The position numbers were made by a program, and so were the translations under genes. Positions 7,928-16,363 of a stretch of 64,000 nucleotides of DNA are shown here, piece by piece. The notes beneath the pieces were generated by a model, which was not told the origin of the DNA, ran no database searches, and saw only the letters and a program-made list of their open reading frames with translations. The DNA is from Glycomyces sp. YM15. Its GTDB lineage: Bacteria > Actinomycetota > Actinomycetes > Mycobacteriales > Micromonosporaceae. Each line of letters opens with the position of its first letter. Within the stretch, counting starts at the first letter, position 1. Where the stretch lies: the NCBI RefSeq assembly GCF_016918015.1, contig NZ_JAERMK010000004.1, positions 121,264 to 185,263 on the forward strand, read 5' to 3'.

Positions 7928-8971
7928 ATGTCCTACACCGCCCCGGATCCCGCGCAGTTCGCCGGAATGGAACAGGCCTACTCGTACATGGCGCCCCTGG
8001 CCGCCGTCCAGATCGTCATGCCCGCGTTCACCTTCGCGGGACCCACCACCCAGATCTCCCGCATCATCTACATGAACCAGTGCAATCCCGGCCTCATCAT
8101 GCAGGTCGGCGCCTCCTGGCTCCAGCTCGCCGAGAAGTACCTGGCCGCCAGCGCGAAACTCAAGGAGAAGACCGGCGAGATCACCGAGCAGGACTGGTCG
8201 GGCGACGACCGCACGGCCTTCGACGACAAGGCCGACAAGATGGACGCCCAGCTCGTCATCATCGCCGCCTTCGCAATGCACGTGGGCATCTCGCTGTTCA
8301 TCATCGCCGCGATGCTCGCCGTCATGGTCCCCCTCATGCTCGCCGTCGCCACCTCGCTCATGGCGCTGTCGGTCTTCTACCTGGCCGTCAAGTTCGTTCC
8401 CGTCATCGGGTTGGCGGTGTCCGAGAACGTCCGCGTCATCGCCACCACCGTCGGCATGAGCTGCCTGGCCGTGCTCGAGACCCTCGACAAGGCGATCACC
8501 GCGGCCGCGCAGACGCTGGCGGCCTTCATCGGCGGCAACATGACCGCCTCCTGGGGCGCGCTGGCCTCGAAGGGCAACATGATCAACCCCCTGGACACGA
8601 TCGGCTCGACCGGGTTCAGCCTGCTCCAAGGGCTCTCGCAGATGGCGCTGCGCAACCTCATGGCCCCCGGCCGCACCGGCACCGGCACCATCGGCAAGTT
8701 CTCCCCCAAACTCGACGGGATGCTGGCGAAGGGGAACCCCGCCCTGACCAACTTCACCGGCGGCCAGGGCGTCTACAACATCGGCAACAACATCAACGGC
8801 GACGTCAACCCCGAAGGCGACGCCGAGCGATGGGACCGGCAGACCGGCGTCGACTTCGGCGGCCTCGACTTCATGCCCAACACCTTCGAGGAGCGGGCCC
8901 GCGAGGACGACACCGCTCCCCAGTGGCGCGACCCCGACGAATACCCCGAGGACGAGGCGGAGGAAGCCTGA
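7928..8971 (+). CDS. WXG100-domain protein with membrane-spanning helices
   Basis: The 347-residue protein has an N-terminal helical hairpin like that of WXG100/ESX proteins; the turn is marked by QDWSGDDRTAF near residue 89. Three or so strongly hydrophobic helices follow (about 115-180), rich in Met, Ala and Val. Then comes a Gly/Asn-rich region (210-300) and a very acidic C-terminus (EYPEDEAEEA). The start is ATG with GAGGAG upstream. The layout of hairpin plus membrane region plus variable tail resembles polymorphic type VII effectors or channel-like proteins, but no toxin motif is recognisable. It lies between two small helical proteins in the cassette. Confidence 0.65.
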   Translation: MSYTAPDPAQFAGMEQAYSYMAPLAAVQIVMPAFTFAGPTTQISRIIYMNQCNPGLIMQVGASWLQLAEKYLAASAKLKEKTGEITEQDWSGDDRTAFDDKADKMDAQLVIIAAFAMHVGISLFIIAAMLAVMVPLMLAVATSLMALSVFYLAVKFVPVIGLAVSENVRVIATTVGMSCLAVLETLDKAITAAAQTLAAFIGGNMTASWGALASKGNMINPLDTIGSTGFSLLQGLSQMALRNLMAPGRTGTGTIGKFSPKLDGMLAKGNPALTNFTGGQGVYNIGNNINGDVNPEGDAERWDRQTGVDFGGLDFMPNTFEERAREDDTAPQWRDPDEYPEDEAEEA

Positions 8972-8973
8972 GC

Positions 8974-9297
8974 ATGGCCGAGAGAACGATCGACCCCGAA
9001 GCCCTGGAGGAGTACCGAGCGGTCATCCGCGAGCAGCTCGACCTCCTCGACGCCATCGTCGGCAGGCTCGAGAACGGGCAGCCGCTCGGCCGCCTGCCCG
9101 CGTTCGGCCAGCTCGACGGCGCCGTGAGCGCCCGGCAGCACTACACGACCTTCCACGAGACGACCTGGACCAACCTGCAGAACCTGCGCGAATCCCTGCA
9201 CGGCATGATCACCACCCTCAACGACTCCGCGGAGCTCGCCGAGGAGGCCGACACGGACGCCGAAGCCGAAATGCTGGACTATGAGTCGCAGCTCTGA
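8974..9297 (+). CDS. Small helical WXG100-size protein
   Basis: A 107-residue protein that starts three codons after the start-proximal gene ends (TGAGCATG) and overlaps the following lipoprotein gene by 17 bases. It is predicted to be almost wholly helical. The turn carries Trp within TFHETTWTNLQNL (about residue 65), and the tail is acidic. Size, helix content and gene order resemble the paired small partners of WXG100 loci. No WXG tripeptide is present, so membership in that family is inferred rather than seen. Confidence 0.6.
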   Translation: MAERTIDPEALEEYRAVIREQLDLLDAIVGRLENGQPLGRLPAFGQLDGAVSARQHYTTFHETTWTNLQNLRESLHGMITTLNDSAELAEEADTDAEAEMLDYESQL

Positions 9298-10051
9298 CCG
9301 GTCCCGGCGCGCGCCCCACAGCCGCGGCGCCCTCGCGGCGGCCGTACTCGCGGTGACGCTGGCCGCGACCGCCGCCTGCGGCGGCGAAGCCCCCGCCACC
9401 GGCGACACGCCGCCCGGATCGCTGGCCGTGATGTCCGATTGGGACGGCTGCGACGTGTTCGCCGACCTCGCGGCGATCCAGGACCGCCTGGGCGTCACCG
9501 CGATCGACGGCGAGCTCCAGAGCGACGGCCTGGGCGAAGGCATCGACGCCGAGGCCGCCGGCTGCTCCGGACTGTTCGACCTGGCCACCTTCGAGGACAC
9601 CCAGGGGACGTTCGAATACCGGTCCACCGGGGACGCCGCCGTCCGCGCCGGACTCGCCCCCTGGAGCACCGAGGCCGAAGCCGAGGCGAACTTCTCCGAC
9701 CGCGTCGACCAGCGCCGCCGGAACCTTCCCGGCATCGACTACCTCGACGAGGTCGAAGGCGCACTCGGCGGCGCATGGGACGAGAGCCTCACCATCACCG
9801 CCGAGACCGAGCACCGCACCTACCTGGACGTATACGGCCGGTACGGGTCATGGGTCGTCTACGTGTCCGTCGACTACCTGCACGATCCCGGCGTCGGCGC
9901 CTACGAGTCCGCCCCCGAGTTCTACCCGGACTCCAGCGCCGAGCAGCTCGCCGTGTACCCCTTCACAACCGCACAGTTCACCGACTGGCTCGCGCAGGAG
10001 CACCTGCCGCAGATCCAGACCGACATCCTCGACCGAGCCGGAGGCGAGTAG
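9281..10051 (+). CDS. Secreted lipoprotein (DUF3558-like)
   Basis: A 256-residue lipoprotein with an Arg-rich n-region (residues 2-15), a hydrophobic stretch and a lipobox ending ATAAC, so Cys33 would be lipidated and the mature protein anchored outside the membrane. The mature part has paired cysteines (GCDVF and AGCSGLF), many acidic residues and a WVVYVSVDY strand. This pattern is like DUF3558 lipoproteins found beside actinobacterial WXG100 genes. The ATG lies inside the previous gene, suggesting coupled translation. It may guide or cap a surface-exposed cassette product; the function is unknown. Confidence 0.7.
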   Translation: MSRSSDRSRRAPHSRGALAAAVLAVTLAATAACGGEAPATGDTPPGSLAVMSDWDGCDVFADLAAIQDRLGVTAIDGELQSDGLGEGIDAEAAGCSGLFDLATFEDTQGTFEYRSTGDAAVRAGLAPWSTEAEAEANFSDRVDQRRRNLPGIDYLDEVEGALGGAWDESLTITAETEHRTYLDVYGRYGSWVVYVSVDYLHDPGVGAYESAPEFYPDSSAEQLAVYPFTTAQFTDWLAQEHLPQIQTDILDRAGGE

Positions 10052-10056
10052 CGGCC

Positions 10057-12015
10057 ATGGCCGAAGCAGACGACTTCGAACGCACTGAGTACGGCAAGAC
10101 GACCGAGGGCATGACCGGCTCTCAATACCAGGTGGCCGAGAACGCGCTCCTGGTCCAGCCGCAATGCGGCACCGACTCCTGCACCTGCAAGACCGAGGAG
10201 CCGGCCGAGGCGGCCTGGGTCAAACTCATGTCGGCCGTCCCCCAAGCGAACCAGATCAACAACCTGCGGGCCGCCCGCGAGGGCACCATGATGCTCCCGG
10301 AGGGCCAGACCATCCAGTCCATGGTCTCCTCGATCCGGCCTCAGCCCGAGGCCGACTACGCCCTCGACACCATCCGCGACGAGTGGAAGGACTTCTACGA
10401 GGACTTCCGCGTCATCGGGCCGAAGCTCCAGCAGGGCCTCACGGCCCTGTCGAGCGCTTGGAAGGGCGACGATTTCGACGCGTTCGAAGAGCAGGCCGAG
10501 ACCGTCGTCAAGAACTGCCAGACCCTCCAGGACGACATCGGCGGCGAGGACGGGACCGAGGGGATCATCAAGATCCTGGACGACAAGCAGCTGGAGATCT
10601 TCGAGCAGCAGGGCGGGACCGCGTGCGTCTACCCGGCGCCGAAGTTCTACATGGAGGGCACCTCCTGCGGTTCGCACCGCATCCACATCAGGCCCCCGTT
10701 CTTCAAGAACTGCGTGATCGAGGCCAACGACGAGATCAAGCACGCCGTCGAGCTGGCCGGATTCGACCCGACCGTGGTCGACGAGGTCCAGGAGGGCCGC
10801 CAGTCCACCTACGACCGGTGGATGGAGTACGTCACCGCCAATCCCGACTACGAGCAGAACGGGCTCAAAGGCGAGGCGCTGGCGCGGTCGAAGGCCGACG
10901 AGTACGCCGACCGGCAGCTGGTCGCCATGGGCGCCAAGGGCTCCGATCAGCTCGAGGAGCAGGCCGCGATCGTCAACGAGGAGGTGACCGAGCGGCACTC
11001 CAATGTGGAGGCGCAGGTGACCGAGATCCAGCCCGACGCGAAGCCGAGCGAGCCCACGACCTTCAACGACGGCCAGACCGACCTCCCCGACACCGGCGGG
11101 CTCGACATCGGCGACGGCGGCAGCGGCATGCCCGACCTCGGCGGCGGCGGTGGCGACCTGGACGGGATGGGCAAACCCGAGGACCTCACCAGCCTCAGCA
11201 CGGACGGCCTCGGCGGTCCGGGCGGCCAGTCCGGCGGCGGACCCACCCCCGACGCGTACAGCGGCGGCGACCTCGGCGGCCTCGACGAGGAGAACCCGTT
11301 CTCCTCCGGCGTGACCGACCCCGACGACCTCGGCGGACAGCCGCACGGATCGTACGGCGGCCCGGACCTGTCGACCACCGGCGGCAACCCGCCGGGGTAC
11401 ACCGGCAGCACCCCGGGCGAGTACACCGGCGGCGGCGACCTCGGCGGCCTCGACGACGACCCGTGGACCTCGAGCGAACTGCCCGATCCGGACGACGTGA
11501 GCGGCGGTCTCGCCTCCGGCGGCGGCGGCCAGATCCCCGGCGGTGTCGGGGGACCCAACAGCCTCGGCGGCGGAGGCACGGGGCTCAACCCGCCCGTGGG
11601 GCTCGGCGGAGTCGGCGGACGCACGCCCTCCACGCCGGCCGTCCGCGGGTTGACGACCGGAGCCAGCGGTCACACTTCCAAGCGTCCCAGCAGCATCGGC
11701 GGCGGGCTCAGAGGCGGATCGGGGTCGGCTCCCGGCGGCGGCCGGACCCCGAGCGGTCTCGGCGGCGGAGTCGGACGCGGCGCGGGCGGCATGGGCAGCG
11801 GAGCCGGAGCCGGACGCAGTGCGGGCGGAATCGGCGGCGCGGCCGGTCGCACCGCCGGCGCCGCGGGCGCCGGTGCGCACGGCATGGCGCCCGGCGTCGG
11901 CGCCAGGGGCGCCGGCGCCAACGAGGAGACGAAAGGCACCGAGACCTGGCTCGTGGAGGAGGACGACGTCTGGGGCGGTATGCCCGAAGACGAGGACGAC
12001 GACCCCTACGCGTAG
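10057..12015 (+). CDS. Large WXG100-domain protein with Gly-rich tail
   Basis: The 652-residue product has three regions. Residues 1-100 contain a Cys cluster (CGTDSCTCK, about residues 35-43). Residues 100-330 are helical and include the WXG-type turn SAWKGDDFDAF near 134, as in WXG100/PPE-like partners. Residues about 340-620 are low-complexity Gly/Ser/Pro/Asp repeats with recurring LGG and DLGGLD motifs. The C-terminus (ETWLVEEDDVWGG onwards) is acidic with two Trp, recalling the conserved tails of EspB-like or PPE-like proteins. It is the last gene of the six-gene operon and is followed by strong hairpins. It probably is an exported structural or adhesin-like protein; no enzyme motif is seen. 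Confidence 0.7.
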   Translation: MAEADDFERTEYGKTTEGMTGSQYQVAENALLVQPQCGTDSCTCKTEEPAEAAWVKLMSAVPQANQINNLRAAREGTMMLPEGQTIQSMVSSIRPQPEADYALDTIRDEWKDFYEDFRVIGPKLQQGLTALSSAWKGDDFDAFEEQAETVVKNCQTLQDDIGGEDGTEGIIKILDDKQLEIFEQQGGTACVYPAPKFYMEGTSCGSHRIHIRPPFFKNCVIEANDEIKHAVELAGFDPTVVDEVQEGRQSTYDRWMEYVTANPDYEQNGLKGEALARSKADEYADRQLVAMGAKGSDQLEEQAAIVNEEVTERHSNVEAQVTEIQPDAKPSEPTTFNDGQTDLPDTGGLDIGDGGSGMPDLGGGGGDLDGMGKPEDLTSLSTDGLGGPGGQSGGGPTPDAYSGGDLGGLDEENPFSSGVTDPDDLGGQPHGSYGGPDLSTTGGNPPGYTGSTPGEYTGGGDLGGLDDDPWTSSELPDPDDVSGGLASGGGGQIPGGVGGPNSLGGGGTGLNPPVGLGGVGGRTPSTPAVRGLTTGASGHTSKRPSSIGGGLRGGSGSAPGGGRTPSGLGGGVGRGAGGMGSGAGAGRSAGGIGGAAGRTAGAAGAGAHGMAPGVGARGAGANEETKGTETWLVEEDDVWGGMPEDEDDDPYA

Positions 12016-12023
12016 GCCGCGCC

Positions 12024-12092
12024 CTGGTCGGATCCCGGCCCTCCCGGCGAGGCGGCGAAGCCCGCGCCGGGCCGGGATCCGCTCCGCGACCA
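12024..12092. terminator. Long imperfect stem downstream of the cassette
   Basis: GGATCCCGGCC at 12030-12040 pairs with GGCCGGGATCC at 12070-12080, and CTGGTCG at 12024-12030 pairs with CGACCAG at the outer end. Located between convergent genes (cassette ends 12015, glnA2 ends 12291), it can serve as a terminator for both sides. Confidence 0.5.
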
Positions 12093-12124
12093 GCGTTCAG
12101 GTGCGGGCGGCCGCACCTGAACGC
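12093..12124. terminator. Perfect 13-bp hairpin between convergent genes
   Basis: GCGTTCAGGTGCG pairs exactly with CGCACCTGAACGC around a 6-base loop. There is no T-tract, as is common in high-GC actinobacteria. With the preceding stem it should insulate the cassette operon from glnA2. Confidence 0.6.
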
Positions 12125-12144
12125 CTCCGCTCACGACTCGGGCC

Positions 12145-12260
12145 GGGGGGGGGGGGCCGGGGGGGGGGGGGGGGCGGCCGGGGGGCCGGGGCCGGCGGCG
12201 GGGGTGTGGCGCCCCGGCGGGCCCCGCGCCGGGCCCGGCGGGGGCCGCCCGGCCCGTCGC
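12145..12260. repeat. Poly-G tracts and GC-only low-complexity DNA
   Basis: G12 (12145-12156) and G16 (12159-12174) runs are followed by about 80 bases of nearly pure G/C. The tract is non-coding and follows a strong hairpin. I suspect a base-calling or assembly problem here; true length and content are uncertain. Confidence 0.6.
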
Positions 12261-12290
12261 TTCGTGTATCCCCCTCAGGAGGGGAGGCGG

Positions 12291-13643
12291 TCACAGGTTG
12301 ATGTACCGCTTGCGTTCGAGAGGCGTCACGAACGTGCGGTAGTCCTCCCACTCCTGGCGCTTGTTCTTCAGGAAGTAGTCGAACACGTGCTCGCCGAGGA
12401 CCTCGGCGACGAGCTCGGAGGACTCCATCTTGTCGAGGGCCTCGGAGAGGTTCGCCGGGAGCGGCTGGTAACCGGCGGCGGTGCGCTCGGCGCTGGTGAG
12501 CGCCGAGACGTCGTCCTCGGTGCCCGGGGGCAGCTCGTAGCCTTCTTCGATGCCTTTGAGGCCGGCGCCGAGGAGCACGGCGTAGGCGAGGTACGGGTTG
12601 GTCGCGGAGTCGAGCGAGCGGATCTCGACGCGGGCCGAGTTCGGCTTGCCGTAGGCCGGGACGCGCACGAGCGCGGAGCGGTTGGCCTTGCCCCAGGAGA
12701 CGTACGAGGGCGCCTCCGAGATCTGGCCGGGCTGCGGGCTGGTGAACAGGCGCTTGTACGAGTTGACCCACTGGTTGGTGATCGCGGTGTACTCGGGCGC
12801 GTGGCGCAGGAGCCCGGCGATGAAGGCCTTGGCGGTCTTGGAGAGCCGCTGCTCGTCGCCCGGGTCGTGGAAGGCGTTGTCCTCGCCTTCGAAGAGCGAG
12901 AGGTGGCTGTGCATGCCGGAGCCGGGCTGCGTGTTGTACGGCTTGGGCATGAAGGAGGCGGTGACGCCGGAGGTCAGCGCCACTTCCTTGATGGTGTGCC
13001 GGAACGTCATGATGTTGTCGGCGGTGGTGAGCGCGTCCGCGTAGCGGAGGTCGATCTCCTGCTGGCCGGGGGCCACCTCGTGGTGCGAGAACTCGACGGA
13101 GATGCCGATGCGCTCGAGGGCGAGGATCGCCTGGCGGCGGAAGTCGCGGGCCACGGAGTGCGTGGTGTGGTCGAAGTAGCCGCCGTCGTCGACGGGCTCG
13201 GGCTTGGCGCCGGTCTCCGGGAAGATGTCCTTGAACAGGAAGAACTCGATCTCGGGGTGCACGTAGAAGGTGAACCCGCGGTCGGCGGCCTTGGAGAGCG
13301 CGCGGCGCAGCACGTGGCGCGGATCGGCCCAGGACGGTGCGCCTTCGGGGGTGAGGATGTCGCAGAACATGCGGGCGGACTCGCCGATGCCGCGGCCCTC
13401 GAACGGGAAGACCTGGAACGTGGTCGGGTCGGGCATGGCGACCATGTCCGACTCGTAGACGCGCGCGAAGCCCTCGATGGCGGAGCCGTCGAAGCCGATG
13501 CCCTCGTCGAAGGCGGATTCGAGCTCGGCGGGCGCGACGCTCACGGACTTGAGCGTGCCGAGGACGTCCGTGAACCACAGCCGCACGAAGCGGATGTCGC
13601 GTTCTTCGAGCGTGCGAAGCACGAACTCCTTCTGGCGTTCCAT
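12291..13643 (-). CDS. glnA2: Glutamine synthetase family protein GlnA2
   Basis: A 450-residue type I glutamine synthetase-fold ligase, close to actinobacterial GlnA2 (the starting segment RQKEFVLRTLEERDIRF is nearly identical to the mycobacterial one). Metal and substrate motifs are visible: HPEIEFFLF, a HHEVAPGQQEIDLR segment, NQWVNSYKRL and the RVEIRSLDSATNPYL segment. The ATG has GGAGG about six bases upstream; an upstream in-frame start has no SD. The tyrosine that GlnE adenylylates in GlnA1 (NLYDLP) is replaced here by a Ser in DDVSALT near residue 379, so this enzyme is probably not controlled by GlnE at that site. In other actinobacteria such enzymes can prefer polyamines or other amines over ammonia. 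Confidence 0.92.
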   Translation of the reverse strand: MERQKEFVLRTLEERDIRFVRLWFTDVLGTLKSVSVAPAELESAFDEGIGFDGSAIEGFARVYESDMVAMPDPTTFQVFPFEGRGIGESARMFCDILTPEGAPSWADPRHVLRRALSKAADRGFTFYVHPEIEFFLFKDIFPETGAKPEPVDDGGYFDHTTHSVARDFRRQAILALERIGISVEFSHHEVAPGQQEIDLRYADALTTADNIMTFRHTIKEVALTSGVTASFMPKPYNTQPGSGMHSHLSLFEGEDNAFHDPGDEQRLSKTAKAFIAGLLRHAPEYTAITNQWVNSYKRLFTSPQPGQISEAPSYVSWGKANRSALVRVPAYGKPNSARVEIRSLDSATNPYLAYAVLLGAGLKGIEEGYELPPGTEDDVSALTSAERTAAGYQPLPANLSEALDKMESSELVAEVLGEHVFDYFLKNKRQEWEDYRTFVTPLERKRYINL

Positions 13644-13770
13644 GGTGTGTCCTCCTAGGTCCTGGGGCCGCAATTGTCTCACCTGTTTATGTCACCGACG
13701 TTAACCGGACTTGGCGAGCGTGCGAGGCATAACCGTGCTCCGCGGATGGCTGCCGAAACGTGAGGCTGGG

Positions 13771-13776
13771 TACATT
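13771..13776 (+). promoter_or_regulatory. -10 element of the MOSC gene (leaderless)
   Basis: TACATT ends seven bases before the ATG at 13784, placing the transcription start at or next to the start codon. There is no SD, in keeping with a leaderless mRNA. No clear -35 is visible. Confidence 0.5.
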
Positions 13777-13783
13777 GGTGAGC

Positions 13784-14488
13784 ATGTTCGCAGGCGAGAT
13801 CAAAGAGTTGTGGCGCTACCCCGTCAAGGGGCTTCGGGGCGAGTCGCTCCGGTCGGCGGTGATCGATTTCGACGGGCTGGCCGGCGACCGGCTGTTCGGG
13901 CTGTTCGAGCCGGGCTCGGACAAGTCGGTGTGGGGCGGCAGCCACCCGAAGCTGATGGGCTGGGAGGCGGCCTGGCCCGCGCAGTGCGGCTGCGCCGACG
14001 CGGTGTCGGGCGAGCCGGTGCTGTACGAGCCGGGCGGGGCCGCATGGGGCGCCGACGAGGCCGGGCTCCCCGAGCGGCTGGCCGAGACCGTCGACGCCGA
14101 GAAGGGCGTCGAACTGCGGAAGGTCAAACGCGACTACGGCCGCATCCTGGTGGTCTTCGAGGCCAGCGTGCGGAGGCTGAGCGAGCAGCTGGGCCGCGAG
14201 ATCGAGGCCTCCCGGTTCCGACCGAACGTGATCGTGGACGCCGACCTGGCGCCGTTCGCCGAGTACGCGATCGAACGCGGCACCGGGATCCGGCTGGGCG
14301 ACCACGAGTTCACGGTGCAGAAGCCGTGCGAGCGGTGCGTGCTCCCGAGCTGGGACCCGGCCGGGGCCAATGTGCGCGACATGGAGCTGCACAAGCACAT
14401 CATCACCGAATTGGACAACCACTTCGGCATCTACCTGCGGATCAGCGATCCGGTGACGGTCAAGGTCGGCGACGCGATCGCCGCGTGA
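13784..14488 (+). CDS. MOSC domain protein (YiiM/YcbX-like)
   Basis: The 234-residue protein has an N-terminal beta-barrel of the MOSC_N type (KELWRYPVKGLRGE) followed by a MOSC domain with the conserved Cys in KPCERCVLPS, the likely Moco-sulfur or persulfide ligand. MOSC proteins carry sulfur or bind molybdenum cofactor; some reduce N-hydroxylated bases together with a reductase. No ferredoxin domain is fused here. I chose the ATG at 13784 over an upstream GTG because a TACATT -10 ends exactly seven bases before it. It is convergent with the HAD gene, with a shared hairpin between them. Confidence 0.85.
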   Translation: MFAGEIKELWRYPVKGLRGESLRSAVIDFDGLAGDRLFGLFEPGSDKSVWGGSHPKLMGWEAAWPAQCGCADAVSGEPVLYEPGGAAWGADEAGLPERLAETVDAEKGVELRKVKRDYGRILVVFEASVRRLSEQLGREIEASRFRPNVIVDADLAPFAEYAIERGTGIRLGDHEFTVQKPCERCVLPSWDPAGANVRDMELHKHIITELDNHFGIYLRISDPVTVKVGDAIAA

Positions 14489-14508
14489 AGCGCCGCTGAA
14501 CGAAAGGA

Positions 14509-14541
14509 CGCCCTGAGCCGGGGATCGGTCGGCTCAGGGCG
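14509..14541. terminator. Bidirectional hairpin between MOSC and HAD genes
   Basis: CGCCCTGAGCC and GGCTCAGGGCG form a perfect 11-bp stem with an 11-base loop between two convergent stops (14488 and 14605). It can terminate both transcripts. Confidence 0.7.
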
Positions 14542-14604
14542 CAGTCCCAGCATAAAGCGTGGGTGCGACAAGCTGGGTTCACGCGCTGCGCTTCCCGGCG
14601 GACG

Positions 14605-15288
14605 TCACTCGCGCTCGGTCACCCAGCGGTGGATGAACGGGTACAGCTCCTCAAGGGACACAGCCGAGACCGTGGCGCGCGGCCACGGCCGCCCGTAGTG
14701 GTCGATGTACGCGGTCGCGCAGCCGCGGTCGGCGGCGGGCGCGAGGTCGTTGCGGGGGATGTCGCCGATGCTCAGCAGCGCCTCGGCGGGGCGCTCTTCC
14801 AGCAACTCGTCGATGATCGCGTCGAGGCCTTCGGGCTTTCCGGCGTCGCCTATCACGTGATCGAAGAGACCGTCGAGCCCCAGTCGCTCCAGGGTGTCCT
14901 CCAGTCCCGCGGCGGGGGCGTTCGTCACCAGCGCCACCTCCACGCCGCGCGGCAGGCTCCAGATGAACTCCTGGAAGCCCTTCGGGGCCCAGATCTCGAA
15001 ATCGCCGGCGGCCATGCGCTTGCGCGTCTCGACGTAGGCGTCGTGGCGGATCGCCTCGTCGACGCCGTACTCGCCCGCGAGGCGGCGCACCGCGTTGTCG
15101 GCGTCGTAGGCGTCGAAAGTGGAGGCGGTCGTGGGCTTGCCCGCGACGAACGCGGCGTGCGCGGCCAGGAAGGCGCGCTCGTCCGCGGCGTCGAGGTGGG
15201 AGGCCACGAGACGGGCGTAATGGGTCGCGTGCTCGGAGCCGAGCCGCACGGTGCCGTCGTAGTCGAACAGCAGGATCGCGTCGTTCAC
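14605..15288 (-). CDS. HAD-superfamily hydrolase
   Basis: A 227-residue haloacid dehalogenase-type phosphatase. Motif I is LFDYDGTV at the N-terminus (nucleophile and acid Asp), motif II is VALVTNAP, and motif III/IV is GKPEG followed by SIGDIPRND; a helical cap separates them. The substrate is a small phosphate ester of unknown identity. The GTG start at 15288 is preferred: the longer TTG start lies inside the panB terminator loop, whereas TAGCGT ends eight bases before the GTG, fitting a leaderless message. The gene is independent of panB. Confidence 0.85.
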   Translation of the reverse strand: MNDAILLFDYDGTVRLGSEHATHYARLVASHLDAADERAFLAAHAAFVAGKPTTASTFDAYDADNAVRRLAGEYGVDEAIRHDAYVETRKRMAAGDFEIWAPKGFQEFIWSLPRGVEVALVTNAPAAGLEDTLERLGLDGLFDHVIGDAGKPEGLDAIIDELLEERPAEALLSIGDIPRNDLAPAADRGCATAYIDHYGRPWPRATVSAVSLEELYPFIHRWVTERE

Positions 15289-15309
15289 GTACTGAGACGC
15301 TACGCGAAA

Positions 15310-15338
15310 GGTCGCCTCGCCCAAAGGGCAAGGCGACC
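15310..15338 (-). terminator. Intrinsic terminator of panB
   Basis: On the minus strand GGTCGCCTTGCCC and GGGCGAGGCGACC pair (13 bp with one mismatch or wobble) around a TTT loop and are followed by TTT. It lies 12 bases after the panB stop and separates panB from the HAD gene. Confidence 0.7.
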
Positions 15339-15349
15339 AGACTCACGAC

Positions 15350-16207
15350 TTATTCGAAGCTGTGGGCCTTCGTGGGGAACTCCCCGGACCGCACCTCGTC
15401 CGCGAACGCCTTCGCGGCGTCCTGCAGCACGTCCGCGACTTCGGCGTAGCGCTTGACGAACCGCTGCGGGCGGCCGCGCCGGAGACCGGCCATGTCCTGC
15501 CAGACGAGGACCTGCGCGTCCGTGTCGGGCCCGGCCCCGATGCCGACCGTCGGTATGGGCAGCTGCTTGGTGATCTCGGCGGCCACCGAGGAGGTGACCA
15601 TCTCCAGGACCACGGCGAACGCGCCCGCCTCGGCCACGGCGTGCGCGTCGGCCTCGACCTCGGCCGCTTGGGCGTCGCGGCCCTGCACGCGGTAGCCGCC
15701 CACCGCGTGCTCGCTCTGCGGCGTGAACCCGATGTGGCCCATCACCGGGATGCCCGCGTTGGTGAGGGCCCGGATCTGGGCGGCCATGCGGCGCCCGCCT
15801 TCGAGCTTGACCGCGTGGGCCCCGGCCTTCATGAACCGCACGGCGGTCTCGAGGGCCTGGGCCGGACCGGTCTCATAGGACCCGAACGGCAGGTCGGCGA
15901 TGACGAGCGTCCGCTGGGTCGAGCGGGCGACGGCCGCGACCAGCGGCACGAGCTCGTCGACCGAGACCTGGAGGGTCGTCTCGTAGCCGTAGACGTTGTT
16001 GGCCGCCGAGTCGCCGACGAGCAGCGCCGGGATGCCGGCCTCGTCGAAGAGGGCGGCCGTGTACATGTCGTAGGAGGTCAGCATCGCCCATTTCTCGCCG
16101 CGCTCTTTGGCTTCGACGAGGTGGCGGGTGCGGACGCGCTTGACGTTCTTGCCCGGCCCGTACAGGCTCGGGATCTCGTCAGGGGAAGAATTCGATGAGG
16201 ACGTCAT
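15350..16207 (-). CDS. panB: 3-methyl-2-oxobutanoate hydroxymethyltransferase
   Basis: PanB transfers a hydroxymethyl group from 5,10-methylene-THF to alpha-ketoisovalerate, giving ketopantoate for pantothenate and CoA. The 285-residue product is of normal length and carries the TIM-barrel motifs [39 protein letters not shown] and [17 protein letters not shown], with the catalytic Glu in VLEMV. The ATG start has GGAG about eight bases upstream. A terminator follows. It lies 156 bases downstream of nadE in the same direction; co-transcription is possible but not shown. Confidence 0.96.
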   Translation of the reverse strand: MTSSSNSSPDEIPSLYGPGKNVKRVRTRHLVEAKERGEKWAMLTSYDMYTAALFDEAGIPALLVGDSAANNVYGYETTLQVSVDELVPLVAAVARSTQRTLVIADLPFGSYETGPAQALETAVRFMKAGAHAVKLEGGRRMAAQIRALTNAGIPVMGHIGFTPQSEHAVGGYRVQGRDAQAAEVEADAHAVAEAGAFAVVLEMVTSSVAAEITKQLPIPTVGIGAGPDTDAQVLVWQDMAGLRRGRPQRFVKRYAEVADVLQDAAKAFADEVRSGEFPTKAHSFE

Positions 16208-16363
16208 CGTCGGTGCTCCAGAATCTCCTCGTGGCCGGCTGCGCCGGTCCCCGGGTAATACCGATCCAAACTAACGCTCATCGATGTCCCTGTCATCCGG
16301 CGAAGCGCTTGCTGTGACAAATTCCCCCGCTCGGCCGAGCTTGCGAGCCGCGAATCGGCACGG

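Noticed and set aside
12145-12180. G runs as a G-quadruplex regulator
   Set aside because: Possible in principle, but similar runs at other gene ends and the G30/C18 join make base-calling error a simpler explanation.
10164-13658. 1164-codon frame spanning the cassette end and glnA2
   Set aside because: It runs through the Gly-rich tail, a poly-G tract and antisense glnA2; no coherent protein is visible.
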